A stretch of 64,000 bases of DNA from assembly GCA_965222725.1 (NCBI GenBank), contig OZ244969.1, positions 806,001 through 870,000 on the forward strand. The letters are read 5' to 3'. Positions within the stretch are counted from its first letter, which is position 1. Each line of letters starts with the position of its first letter. The notes under the pieces were generated by a model, which did no database searches, was not told the DNA's origin, and saw only the letters and a program-made list of their open reading frames with translations. Origin of the DNA: GCA-2748575 sp965222725 (GTDB taxonomy: Bacteria; Pseudomonadota; Gammaproteobacteria; Pseudomonadales; Ketobacteraceae). A program made the translations under genes and the position numbers. Of this stretch, positions 35,513 to 43,096 are shown in pieces.

Positions 35513-35735
35513 AACTTTTACGTAACTCATTGATTTAATAGTTATTAAAAAAGGCATCTTTCGGTTCGGTATATTTGTTCGGCATAACAGTTCGTATAGT
35601 TCTGGATAAGCTATTAACTAAATGATTATATTAGCTATATTTATTTGGGTGATATGAAATATACGAACAAATAACAGGGCAAAATATACCGAATTACGAT
35701 TAATAAAACTGTTAACTCTCTTAAAGGAGTAAGAA
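35513..35735. repeat. AT-rich leader with repeated TTCGGTATAT and TTTGTTCG motifs
   Basis: No gene seen. The motif TTCGGTATAT occurs at 35565-35574 and inverted at 35505-35514 and 35684-35693. TATTTGTTCG occurs at 35572-35581 and inverted at 35664-35673. Together, TTCGGTATATTTGTTCG (35565-35581) faces a second arm (35664-35693) carrying both complements with an insertion between them. The arms flank about 80 bases just before the ATPase gene. They could be operator sites, an RNA structure or the edge of the mobile island. Confidence 0.5.
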
Positions 35736-37028
35736 TTGAAAGTCATCTATTTAGACAACTATCGTGGATTTAGTAATGAATATGTTCCTCTAAATTCAGT
35801 AAATTTCTTAGTAGGAGAAAACAGTACGGGAAAAACATCATTTTTATCTTCTTTAAAAGTACTTGGTTCGCCTCGATTTTGGTTTAGGCCTTCTTTTGAT
35901 GATCCTGATCTTAATTTTTCATCGTTTTCCGAGATTGTGAGTAAAAGGTCTACGAATAAAAAGTACTTCACTATTGGTTTTTATGATTCGAAAGAAGAGA
36001 AAGAAGATGAAAAACCAAACCTTAGACTTATAACGTTTAAAAACGAAGAAGGCATTCCTGCAGTCTACAAATACAGCTTTCTGAGTCCTATAGGACTTAT
36101 CTCAACAATTATTTCAGATAGCTCTCTGCGCTATAAAGTTCAGGAAGTGAATGAAATTCGTGTTGAATCATTAATTGATTTTTGCATGGAAGAACATAAC
36201 GAGAGTCGGCCAAAGGGGTATAAGAAATTTGCAAAAGAAGGCTTTCCTAGGCAGCTTTTCTTTGCAAATGCTTATCAATTTATTGTTGCCGACATGGCAG
36301 GAAAAGATTTATTGAAAGATAAGAAAAAAATTAGTTTCGAAATTGAAATTGATGCACCTGAATGTCGCTGGATTGCTCCCATTAGGGCTAAGCCAGAGAA
36401 AATCTATGTAAGCCAATCATCAGACTACTCGGCAGAAGGCAATCATATCCCTGTCATCTTAAACAAGATACTTGGTAAAACTACCGAAAAGAATGATTCG
36501 AAAATGCTAAAAGCTATAAACGAGTTCGGAAAAAGTAGCGGCCTTTTCGAGGCTGTTCGCGTGAAGCGGTTTGGAAAAGAGGCATCTTCACCATTTCAGG
36601 TAAATGTTGATTTGGGAGGGAGCGAGCTTCTGGTTTCTAATGTTGGTTATGGCGTTTCACAGGTCTTGCCAATTGTGCTTGAGTCTCGTAGAAGATCTGG
36701 GGCTAGTTACATATCGATACAGCAACCGGAAGTGCACTTGCACCCCAAAGCACAAGCATCACTGGGAGATTTTATCTATGACTCCAAAAAGCTAACAGGC
36801 AATAATTTCGTAATTGAAACTCACAGTGATTACCTAATTGATCGGTTTAGATTGCGTACTAATAAGGAATACTGTTTGGATGCACAAGTGCTGTTCTTCT
36901 CAAGAAGTGAATCAGGTAATAAAGTCTATAGTATCAAAATAAATCCTGACGGCAGCTATCCCGAAAATCAGCCAAGTCAATTTAGAGAGTTTTTCTTAAA
37001 TGAAGAGCTTGAATTGATGAGGTTGTAA
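35736..37028 (+). CDS. AAA-family (OLD/SMC-like) ATPase, probable defence-type partner
   Basis: A 430-residue ATPase. The Walker A motif is GENSTGKTS near residue 28. A signature-like segment is followed by Walker B (ISIQQPEVHLHP, near 325-336), and an H-loop type ETHSDYLIDRFR follows. These are typical of the AAA_15/AAA_21 ATPases in anti-phage and overcoming-lysogeny-defect-like systems. The C-terminus (PDGSYPENQPSQFREFF) resembles the DUF3696 tail of such proteins. The start is TTG with AAAGGAG six bases upstream. It is followed after two bases by the PIN-like gene, so the two form a pair. No TOPRIM domain is visible in it. The AT-rich composition is unlike the preceding locus. The defence role is inference. 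Confidence 0.85.
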   Translation: MKVIYLDNYRGFSNEYVPLNSVNFLVGENSTGKTSFLSSLKVLGSPRFWFRPSFDDPDLNFSSFSEIVSKRSTNKKYFTIGFYDSKEEKEDEKPNLRLITFKNEEGIPAVYKYSFLSPIGLISTIISDSSLRYKVQEVNEIRVESLIDFCMEEHNESRPKGYKKFAKEGFPRQLFFANAYQFIVADMAGKDLLKDKKKISFEIEIDAPECRWIAPIRAKPEKIYVSQSSDYSAEGNHIPVILNKILGKTTEKNDSKMLKAINEFGKSSGLFEAVRVKRFGKEASSPFQVNVDLGGSELLVSNVGYGVSQVLPIVLESRRRSGASYISIQQPEVHLHPKAQASLGDFIYDSKKLTGNNFVIETHSDYLIDRFRLRTNKEYCLDAQVLFFSRSESGNKVYSIKINPDGSYPENQPSQFREFFLNEELELMRL

Positions 37029-37030
37029 AT

Positions 37031-37555
37031 ATGTGCTTAGTTATTGATATGAATACTATTCCAACAGTATTTAATCCTAATTTAGATAATCATGAAAAAT
37101 ATAAGCCCGTTCTTGACTGGGTTATAAACGGCAAAGGTAAGATGGTTTGTGGTGGCTCTAAGTACTGGGAAGAATTCAAACTCATAGGCAAGTATATTCG
37201 ATTTTTCAATCAACTCAATAAAGCAGGAAAGGTTGTTAAAATTGATGATGAGGCTGTTGACAAAAAAATGGATGAATTAATGAAGCTCTGTGATGATGCT
37301 GATTTTGATGACCCCCATATAGTTGCTCTTTTGATTGTCTCCGGCTGTAAGGTGGTTAGTAGCGAAGATGCCCGTTCTTATCCTTACATAAAAAGAAAGG
37401 AGTGGTATCCAAAAGGGCGTGATGTCCCCAAGATATATAAATCCTCATCCTTCAATAATGCTTCATCGATACTATGTGATGGGAATTTGGCTGATGTATG
37501 CTTACCCTGTTTGAAGCTAAGAAGATCTGATGCTAGTGCCTTAATGCCGAGTTAA
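37031..37555 (+). CDS. PIN-like domain protein paired with the ATPase
   Basis: A 174-residue protein. The N-terminal LVIDMNTIP places an Asp (residue 6) at the end of the first strand, as in PIN nucleases. DDADFDDPHIVALLIVSGCKVVSSEDA (near 94-120, quoted here in parts) supplies the later acidic residues DDPH and SEDA. This is the PIN layout, although the sequence is divergent. It begins two bases after the ATPase stop. Its stop codon TAA is the last triplet before the group II intron boundary and lies inside the left end of an attC site. The intron therefore did not shorten the protein. The likely role is an RNA- or DNA-cutting effector controlled by the ATPase. Confidence 0.7.
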   Translation: MCLVIDMNTIPTVFNPNLDNHEKYKPVLDWVINGKGKMVCGGSKYWEEFKLIGKYIRFFNQLNKAGKVVKIDDEAVDKKMDELMKLCDDADFDDPHIVALLIVSGCKVVSSEDARSYPYIKRKEWYPKGRDVPKIYKSSSFNNASSILCDGNLADVCLPCLKLRRSDASALMPS

Positions 37556-39539
37556 ATCGGGTAACCGGGGGTATTTAGCCCCCAGTCCCCACACCACCGA
37601 TCAAGCGGGTCCGCAATCGGCGGTTCGATCCCCGTAATGTATATCCACCCAACGGTCTCGCAATGAGACCAATCCAATAGAAGCAAAGAATTCCAGGGAA
37701 AGAGCAGCGTTAGTCGCTTGCGTCTTCGCACTCCGCCAGTAGCTTTTGGCTGATGACCCAGCAAGGATTGCATAGGAAACCGGTAAACCAAGGCGAATAA
37801 GATTGCGAATCCGGGTGCGAACCCTCCGCCACTGCTTCCAGTAGCACATACGAAACCGTCTGCGAATCCAGACGTCCAGCTCAATGCATAGCTGATATCC
37901 CTGACCAATGCCAAAATAGTTGATCCAGCCTCTCATGTAAGCATTGAGAGATTGAATACGTTTCTCCATAGCAACACCCCAAGATCGCCCGGTTAACTGG
38001 CGGACCTTGTGCTTGAACTTCAGAAAGCATTTGTGATGCCATTTCAGCGACTTACCGTGGAAGGTAAATCCGAGAAAGCAGGCTTGGCTAGTCGGTACCA
38101 CCTTACTTTTCTGGTCGTTAACTTTTAATTTTAGTTTACGCTCAATAAAGTAAGTAATGCTGGTCATCACCCTATCACCCGCCCGTTGACTGTAGACCAG
38201 AATAATGAAGTCATCGGCATAACGAGCAAACTTGTGGCCACGGCGTTCCAACTCCTTATCCAGAGGATCAAGAACGATGTTGGACAAAAGTGGTGATAGC
38301 GGACCGCCTTGCGGTACACCTTCCTGCGTTTCCAACAGAACGCCATTTTCAACAATACCGGCCCTGAGGTAGCGGCCAATAAGTAGCAGCAGGACCTTGT
38401 CCTTAATTCGCTTTCCGAGAGACGACATCAATGAGTCGTGATTAACCCGGTCAAAGAATTTAGACAGGTCGACATCAATGGCTATACGGCGTCCGTCCTT
38501 AACATATTGGTGTACCTGCTCAACGGCTTGATGTTGAGAGCAGCCTTTTCGGAATCCAAAACTGGAATCAGAAAAGGTCGTATCGAATATAGGTGAGATA
38601 ATCTGTGTTATTGCTTGCTGGATCACCCGGTCAAATACTGTCGGGATACCAAGACCACGCAGACTACCGTCTTCTTTTTCTATAAAGACACGCTTAACAG
38701 GGTAAGGACGATAACGCCCATGACGAATATCATCGACGAGCTTAATGCTTAAGCCCTTACCATAGTGCGCCATAAACTGATCTATCCGAAGACCGTCTAT
38801 GCCGGGCGCCCCCTTATTCGATTTCACCTTTTTCCAGGCTCTGTTGAGATTGTCCGGATGAAGAACTTGTTCCATCAGGTTGTCGTTGGGTTGGGACTGG
38901 TAACATGGTGGCACGCTGTCTACATTGTGGACCGGCTGGTTAACTGTATTCAAGTGTCTCATACCTCCTTCCCATGGTTGATCGTTCGGCCCTTCGCCCT
39001 CACCGCAAATACGGTTCGCATCCCTCATTACAAGTGATCGTGTGGCTACTATGGCTTCTGCTGACTTCTGATAAATCACCCTGACGATTGCTCGAAAGGG
39101 CGCTTCCTGGTTACGGTGGGATTGCTACCTTATTTGCTCATGCTGGGCGGTAGCTCTCCGGCATGCCAGGGCTTGATAGACCAGCTCCCCACTGGTATTC
39201 TCCGTAGCGTAAGCGCAGGACGCGTGTTTATCAGATCTCCGAAACGTCGGACCGCCCGTATAAGGACATTACCTTTCCCTGCACAACTGCATCATTTACG
39301 GTGGCCGTTAGATCACGATGGCTTCGCTGTCCTTGGCCAGCTCGCCTTCAGCCTACGCCTTATATGATGTTCTTGTTCATCAGCTCGCAGTTTTGCTAGC
39401 GGCTTCCTTCAGACCTTTCCTCACAGATTGGCCCTTGCCATTCGCTAGAGGTTGTCGTTAAATCGTTTAAGATTGATTTAACGGTGATCTTCCCTCAGAG
39501 GACTTTCACCTCATTAGACAATGCCCATGCCGGGCGTAC
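37556..39539 (-). mobile_element. group IIC (attC-type) intron
   Basis: Retroelement read on the minus strand, about 1984 bases. The 5' end reads GTACGCCCGGCATGGG, close to the GTGCGCCCGGCATGGG of bacterial introns but with A at position 3. The 3' end has a domain V-like hairpin (GCCGATTGCGGAC / GATCGGTGGTG, about 37585-37615), then a final hairpin and terminal TTACCCGAT. Bases 39080-39539 are the ribozyme domains before the protein. The element lies exactly inside an attC, antisense to the cassettes, which is the known habit of IIC-attC introns. The reverse transcriptase has no endonuclease domain, also as in class C. Confidence 0.88.
37601..39079 (-). CDS. group II intron reverse transcriptase/maturase
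   Basis: Intron-encoded protein of up to 492 residues that splices and copies its intron. It shows the RT blocks NKGAPGIDGL, GIPTVFDRVIQQAI, SFGFRKGCSQHQA, DVDLSKFFDRVNHD, GVPQGGPLSPLLSNI and the catalytic FARYADDF. The maturase (domain X) region follows with the basic RRRFRMCYWKQWRR stretch, and no HNH endonuclease comes after it. The stop codon lies within the domain V hairpin of the intron RNA, as often in class C. The first part (about residues 1-65) is weakly conserved. The real start may be the Met at residue 40 or at MEQVLHPDN. Confidence 0.93.
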   Translation of the reverse strand: MIYQKSAEAIVATRSLVMRDANRICGEGEGPNDQPWEGGMRHLNTVNQPVHNVDSVPPCYQSQPNDNLMEQVLHPDNLNRAWKKVKSNKGAPGIDGLRIDQFMAHYGKGLSIKLVDDIRHGRYRPYPVKRVFIEKEDGSLRGLGIPTVFDRVIQQAITQIISPIFDTTFSDSSFGFRKGCSQHQAVEQVHQYVKDGRRIAIDVDLSKFFDRVNHDSLMSSLGKRIKDKVLLLLIGRYLRAGIVENGVLLETQEGVPQGGPLSPLLSNIVLDPLDKELERRGHKFARYADDFIILVYSQRAGDRVMTSITYFIERKLKLKVNDQKSKVVPTSQACFLGFTFHGKSLKWHHKCFLKFKHKVRQLTGRSWGVAMEKRIQSLNAYMRGWINYFGIGQGYQLCIELDVWIRRRFRMCYWKQWRRVRTRIRNLIRLGLPVSYAILAGSSAKSYWRSAKTQATNAALSLEFFASIGLVSLRDRWVDIHYGDRTADCGPA

Positions 39540-39599
39540 CAAGGCAAATCAAGCAGGACGGGCAGCGCCCTTGTTTGCGACGTTATGGCCCATTGAGCT

Positions 39600-40205
39600 A
39601 TGAGTGAAATTTCGAAGATAATTGACGAAATAATTAAAGCAGAGTTAGCTCCGCTATTGAAGCAAAGCGGCTTCAAGATGAGAGCTCGCAATTTCTATAG
39701 AGAACATTCGGATCGAACTGATCTAATAAACATTCAGGCTAGTCAGTGGAACGAAGGGTTTGAGGGTAAGTTCACAGTAAATGTGGGCGTCTATTTTCCT
39801 GAAATATCGAAATTAATTGATGCGCCACAAGTGAAAGGTTTACCTAAAGAATATGACTGTACCGTTAGACAAAGAATCGGCTTAATTACCGAAGGGAGCA
39901 GAGATACGTGGTGGGAAGTTAATCCTGAAATAGATAGAGATGCTGTTGCAATTGATTTGGCATCAAGAGTAAAAGCAGTCTGTCTTCCTTGGCTCGAGCA
40001 AATGGCAGACTTGGATAATGTAAAAATTAGTGTAGTGAAAGACAACAGAGCTATAGTTGCTGCTGGCATATCGCTTCACCAAGGAAATGCTGCTGAGGCA
40101 AAGGATTATTTGAAGAAATCTTTTAAACAGCAACCGTTAGCAAAACCGAGGACGAGCGCATGGGGCAAAAAACATGGCCTTATACAGCCATACAAGCGCT
40201 TGTAA
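39600..40205 (+). CDS. DUF4304-like cassette protein, unknown function
   Basis: A 201-residue soluble protein resembling DUF4304: ELAPLLKQSGFKMRARNFYRE at the N-terminus, then NIQASQWN and FTVNVGVYFPEI. This layout is common in integron cassettes and mobile islands. The ATG lies 11 bases after an attC core and no good ribosome-binding site is visible. The last codons form the left arm of the next attC. Function is unknown. Confidence 0.8.
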   Translation: MSEISKIIDEIIKAELAPLLKQSGFKMRARNFYREHSDRTDLINIQASQWNEGFEGKFTVNVGVYFPEISKLIDAPQVKGLPKEYDCTVRQRIGLITEGSRDTWWEVNPEIDRDAVAIDLASRVKAVCLPWLEQMADLDNVKISVVKDNRAIVAAGISLHQGNAAEAKDYLKKSFKQQPLAKPRTSAWGKKHGLIQPYKRL

Positions 40206-40242
40206 AAATGAGCACGGCGGCGCTTTTAATGGGGCGTTAAAT
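40181..40242 (+). other. attC-like site after the DUF4304 gene
   Basis: Imperfect inverted repeat: CCATACAAGCGC (from 40188) pairs with GCGCTTTTAATGG (40220-40232), leaving one extrahelical base and one mismatch. It is followed by the core GCGTTAAAT, which contains GTTAAAT (40236-40242), a match to the GTTRRRY consensus. The left part lies inside the end of the coding region. Confidence 0.65.
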
Positions 40243-40283
40243 TTACAAGAAAATTAGCACAAGAAGATACGAAGGGAGTAAGA

Positions 40284-41051
40284 ATGAAAAAGGCTTTTAT
40301 TATATTTTCAACAATATTGACCATAGGTGGTTGTTCGTCAAATCATATAGTTGCTGATGGTGTATGTTTGACATGCTTCAACAATCCGTTAACTGGAGAG
40401 TCAATAAATTACGATAAATCAGAATACAGTAATGATGCCAAGGGTAAGAGTGAGAATTTTGCAGGACCACATTCTACTCCCGGATTTTCTATCTCCCCTG
40501 TAAATCGTAAAAACTTCTATTATCACTGGGTCGCGCGCTCAGAGGAGCCTCACTCCTATATAGAGTTTTTAGCAAACAAATACTTTTCAAACTATCGAGC
40601 AGCTAATGAATTTGAAAAGAAAAGAATTTATAAGCAGATAGAACCTGAGATTATTTCTCGTATTGAAATGGCTAAAGAAGCCAGTGAGCTATTCTATATT
40701 CATAATGTTAGGTTGTATGAATACGATTTCACAAATAAGTCATTTATGATTTCAGTTCCCACATTTACACCTCTCTCAATTGATGTTTTTGGCAAGCCAA
40801 GTCGAGATACTGAAATTAGATATGAGATTGAGAGACATAAAAAGGTAAATGTTAGTGTTAAGCCTGACGTCGCCGAAGAGGCCATTAAAGCCGCAGGTGG
40901 TGGACGCCGATGGGCAGAGTCAAAGATATATTTCGAAATATCAGCGATCTCGGAAAAGTGTGAAAAATCATGCTTCATTAGCGTAAAGCCCAGCAAAATA
41001 GAATTGGCCAACTATATTACCAAAGCAGTGATAGGTGCCACAAAAATTTAA
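40284..41051 (+). CDS. putative lipoprotein, unknown function (cassette gene)
   Basis: A 255-residue exported protein with a lipobox LTIGGCSS (Cys near residue 17), so probably membrane-anchored on the periplasmic side. The rest is soluble with no domain I recognise. Clustered Lys/Glu and an ISEKCEKSCFIS Cys pair occur near the C-terminus. It has a good ribosome-binding site (GGGAG). The stop codon begins a TAACAAGGCGC sequence like the left end of an attC. Confidence 0.75.
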   Translation: MKKAFIIFSTILTIGGCSSNHIVADGVCLTCFNNPLTGESINYDKSEYSNDAKGKSENFAGPHSTPGFSISPVNRKNFYYHWVARSEEPHSYIEFLANKYFSNYRAANEFEKKRIYKQIEPEIISRIEMAKEASELFYIHNVRLYEYDFTNKSFMISVPTFTPLSIDVFGKPSRDTEIRYEIERHKKVNVSVKPDVAEEAIKAAGGGRRWAESKIYFEISAISEKCEKSCFISVKPSKIELANYITKAVIGATKI

Positions 41052-41071
41052 CAAGGCGCTCTGGGACAACC
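41047..41071 (+). other. attC left-end remnant
   Basis: TTTAACAAGGCGCTCTGGG at the end of the lipoprotein gene looks like the left end of a Vibrio-type attC (TAACAAGGCG). No matching right arm or GTTRRRY core is found before the next gene, so it is either truncated or a chance match. Confidence 0.4.
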
Positions 41072-41083
41072 ATGGGAGTGATA

Positions 41084-41974
41084 GTGAGAATATCATTTTT
41101 ATTAGTCACATCAATATGTATGGTTTTGCAAGGTTGCATCATTGTTTCTGATAGCATCACCGTCCCTCACGCAAACTACAAGCTAGAAATACCGAAGAAT
41201 TATACTAAATCCTCAGTGCTTGATAGCGTTGATAAAACACTACGTTCATTAGGCTTTACTGTTATAGAAAATGATTGGAAAGTATGGGAACCGCTTCTTA
41301 AAAGAGATCAATTGATAGCAAAGAAACAAGAGAGAAGATACAAAAAGGATGATTTTGAATTATTTTATGGGGCTTTATTCCAATCTAATACAGAGGGCTT
41401 TATCCGGTTAAGCTTTTATGAGAAAGATAGCCGTCAGTTTTCAAATCGAGGTATTGATATTTATTATAAAATTAAGGAGAAATTTTCTGATGCAGGCCTA
41501 GCTCATCTTGATGAAACCGACAAAGATGTTAGATCTGCTGCTCCCATAGTAACTCCTGAGGAGTTTAATAGATCACATCCTAAGCCACCTTTATCTGAAA
41601 AAATGAAGTATTTAGGGCTAGTTGTCCTAGGCTTTATTGGTTATATTTTATTCGCATTGATACCTGGATGGCTCTTGATCCGTAAGTCCTTAAAAAAGCT
41701 CATAGTAAAGACAGCTTTGAAACGTGTGATTTTTGCAACCATTTCTTCTCTAACTATTTTTCCTGCTCCAATACCAATGTCTATGTTTGGTCCAATGCTG
41801 CTGGCTCCAGGAGCGCTTGTTCTTCCTTTTATATTTGGATTCCCTGCAGAGTGGGTTCAAGTGCTACTAATTACGATAGCAGTTACTTGGTGTATTTCAT
41901 TACTTGCTGCCTATTGGCTGGTAAAATCAAGCCCTGACAATCAATTCAACCAGACGCCTGGCGGTGCTGGTTAA
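41084..41974 (+). CDS. putative lipoprotein with C-terminal membrane helices, unknown function
   Basis: About 296 residues. A lipobox-like MVLQGC follows a hydrophobic start, then a soluble region of about 150 residues (LDSVDKTLRSLGFTVIEND). Three hydrophobic segments at the C-terminus (about 178-200, 217-245 and 255-283) look membrane-spanning. I chose the GTG at 41084, which has GGGAG five bases upstream, over the ATG at 41072, which has none. The family is not recognised. The end of the coding region is the left arm of an attC. Confidence 0.7.
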   Translation: MRISFLLVTSICMVLQGCIIVSDSITVPHANYKLEIPKNYTKSSVLDSVDKTLRSLGFTVIENDWKVWEPLLKRDQLIAKKQERRYKKDDFELFYGALFQSNTEGFIRLSFYEKDSRQFSNRGIDIYYKIKEKFSDAGLAHLDETDKDVRSAAPIVTPEEFNRSHPKPPLSEKMKYLGLVVLGFIGYILFALIPGWLLIRKSLKKLIVKTALKRVIFATISSLTIFPAPIPMSMFGPMLLAPGALVLPFIFGFPAEWVQVLLITIAVTWCISLLAAYWLVKSSPDNQFNQTPGGAG

Positions 41975-41988
41975 TAGCGCGTTATGGC
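41931..41988 (+). other. attC-like site after the second lipoprotein gene
   Basis: Arms TTCAACCAG (41944-41952) and CTGGTTAAT (41967-41975) pair, with one extrahelical base when extended. A left core-like CCTGAC (41933) and a right core GCGTTATGG (41980-41988) flank them. The spacing and look closely resemble classic 60-base cassette sites. Confidence 0.7.
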
Positions 41989-41997
41989 AGGGGAAGC

Positions 41998-42669
41998 ATG
42001 AAGCACATATCTATTATTCTCATTAGCTTCTTATCTTTCAGTTCTCATGCGGTAGAAAGCACTTGTTATGGCACTACTTCTAATGGCCGTTTGGAGAATG
42101 GAGTAAAGCTCCCATCTAAAGGTAAGAATTATGTAGGTTACAGTTTAATAGCTGAAACTGCTGGCCGTACTTACGTTCATTCAAAGGTAAGTGAAGTCGT
42201 GGTAGACGCATACGAATACCTAGAAACAGACCAGCCGTCAAAAGTATATAAGTATGCAGAAACTGGGTTTAAATCTGGTGGTCAGTTTAAACCTCATAAG
42301 ACACATAGAAACGGACTTTCAGTGGATTTCATGACGCCGGTAGTAGATATCAAGGGCAATTCAGTACACCTTCCCACACATCCATTTAACAAATTTGGGT
42401 ACTCAATTGAGTTCAACAACGAGGGTAGATATGACAATTATATAATCGACTATGATGCTTTAGCAGCTCATATTGTAGCGCTGCATAAATCAGCGAAGTC
42501 TAATGGGGTTGGTATTTGGAGAGTAATATTCGACCCTAAGTTACAACCGAAACTTTTAGCAACAAAGTACGCTGACTACATCAAAAGTAACGTCAGTTTA
42601 TCAAAAATGCGCTCATGGGTAAGGCATGATGAGCATTATCATGTAGACTTTACCGTAGAGTGTAAGTAA
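41998..42669 (+). CDS. penicillin-insensitive murein endopeptidase-like protein (M74/MepA-like)
   Basis: A 223-residue protein with a signal peptide (SSHA-VES). It carries the metal-site pattern of LAS-type murein endopeptidases: KTHRNGLSVDF (His and Asp ligands near 101-109) and RHDEHYHVDF near the C-terminus (H-x-H ligand pair). It would cut peptidoglycan cross-links in the periplasm. An AGGGGA ribosome-binding site precedes the ATG. It sits between two attC-like sites, so it is a single-gene cassette. It is a little shorter than chromosomal MepA. Confidence 0.8.
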   Translation: MKHISIILISFLSFSSHAVESTCYGTTSNGRLENGVKLPSKGKNYVGYSLIAETAGRTYVHSKVSEVVVDAYEYLETDQPSKVYKYAETGFKSGGQFKPHKTHRNGLSVDFMTPVVDIKGNSVHLPTHPFNKFGYSIEFNNEGRYDNYIIDYDALAAHIVALHKSAKSNGVGIWRVIFDPKLQPKLLATKYADYIKSNVSLSKMRSWVRHDEHYHVDFTVECK

Positions 42670-42671
42670 TT

Positions 42672-42727
42672 GTTATAACACACAAGGAAGTTCATGGAGC
42701 ATGCACTAGCAGCGTTAACTTTCCAAG
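42672..42727 (+). other. attC-like site truncated by the IS element
   Basis: A left core-like TATAACA (42675) is followed by arms GGAAGTT (42687-42693) and AACTTTCC (42717-42724) that pair with one extrahelical base. The right core expected after the second arm is missing because the IS3 left end starts at 42728. Confidence 0.55.
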
Positions 42728-42778
42728 TTCCCCAAGAAAAGTAGACACCTCACTACCAACTAACGAGGTGTATTAACA

Positions 42779-43096
42779 ATGCCTAAAAAGCGTAAAAACA
42801 AATACAACCACTATACCGAGGATTTTCGAAGAGAGGCTGTTCGCCGTTCTGAAGATCCCAACACCAGCGCAGCTGAAGTGGCAAAAGAGTTAGGGATTCA
42901 CCCTGGACAGATTTATAATTGGCGTCGTCAATATAAGCGATTGTCGGAGAAGCAGTTCAACAGTATGAACGGTGTCGATTATTCCAAGCAAGAGAGTGAG
43001 GAAGTTCGTAAACTCAAGCGTGAGATTGCTGATCTCAAAGAGGAAAACGAATTTCTAAAAAAGGCGACGGCGTACTTCAGCAAAGACAAGTGGTGA
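42779..43096 (+). CDS. IS3-family transposase OrfA
   Basis: A 105-residue DNA-binding subunit. It has the helix-turn-helix YTEDFRREAVRR and AAEVAKELGIHPGQIYNWRRQY, then a leucine-zipper-like C-terminal helix (VRKLKREIADLKEENEFLKKA). The slippery A6G at 43057-43063 lies near its end. A -1 shift there would make the OrfAB fusion transposase. Confidence 0.93.
   Translation: MPKKRKNKYNHYTEDFRREAVRRSEDPNTSAAEVAKELGIHPGQIYNWRRQYKRLSEKQFNSMNGVDYSKQESEEVRKLKREIADLKEENEFLKKATAYFSKDKW

Larger units (their letters stand above)
37549..39588 (+). other. attC site split by the group II intron
   Basis: Joining the bases before 37556 to those after 39539 rebuilds a cassette recombination site: GAGTTAA + CAAGGCAAATCAAGC, then a loop, then CTTGTTTGCGACGTTATGG. 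The arms GCAAATCAAG and CTTGTTTGC pair with one extrahelical base, the hallmark of folded attC. The right core is GTTATGG (39582-39588) and the left core is TTAAC. The joined site is about 56 bases long and lies between the PIN-like gene and the DUF4304 gene. Confidence 0.75.

Noticed and set aside
35440..39079. A retron (reverse transcriptase with msr/msd RNA plus ATPase effector).
   Set aside because: The reverse transcriptase is a group II intron maturase in antisense orientation inside an attC, and the ATPase pair ends before it, so the adjacency is incidental.
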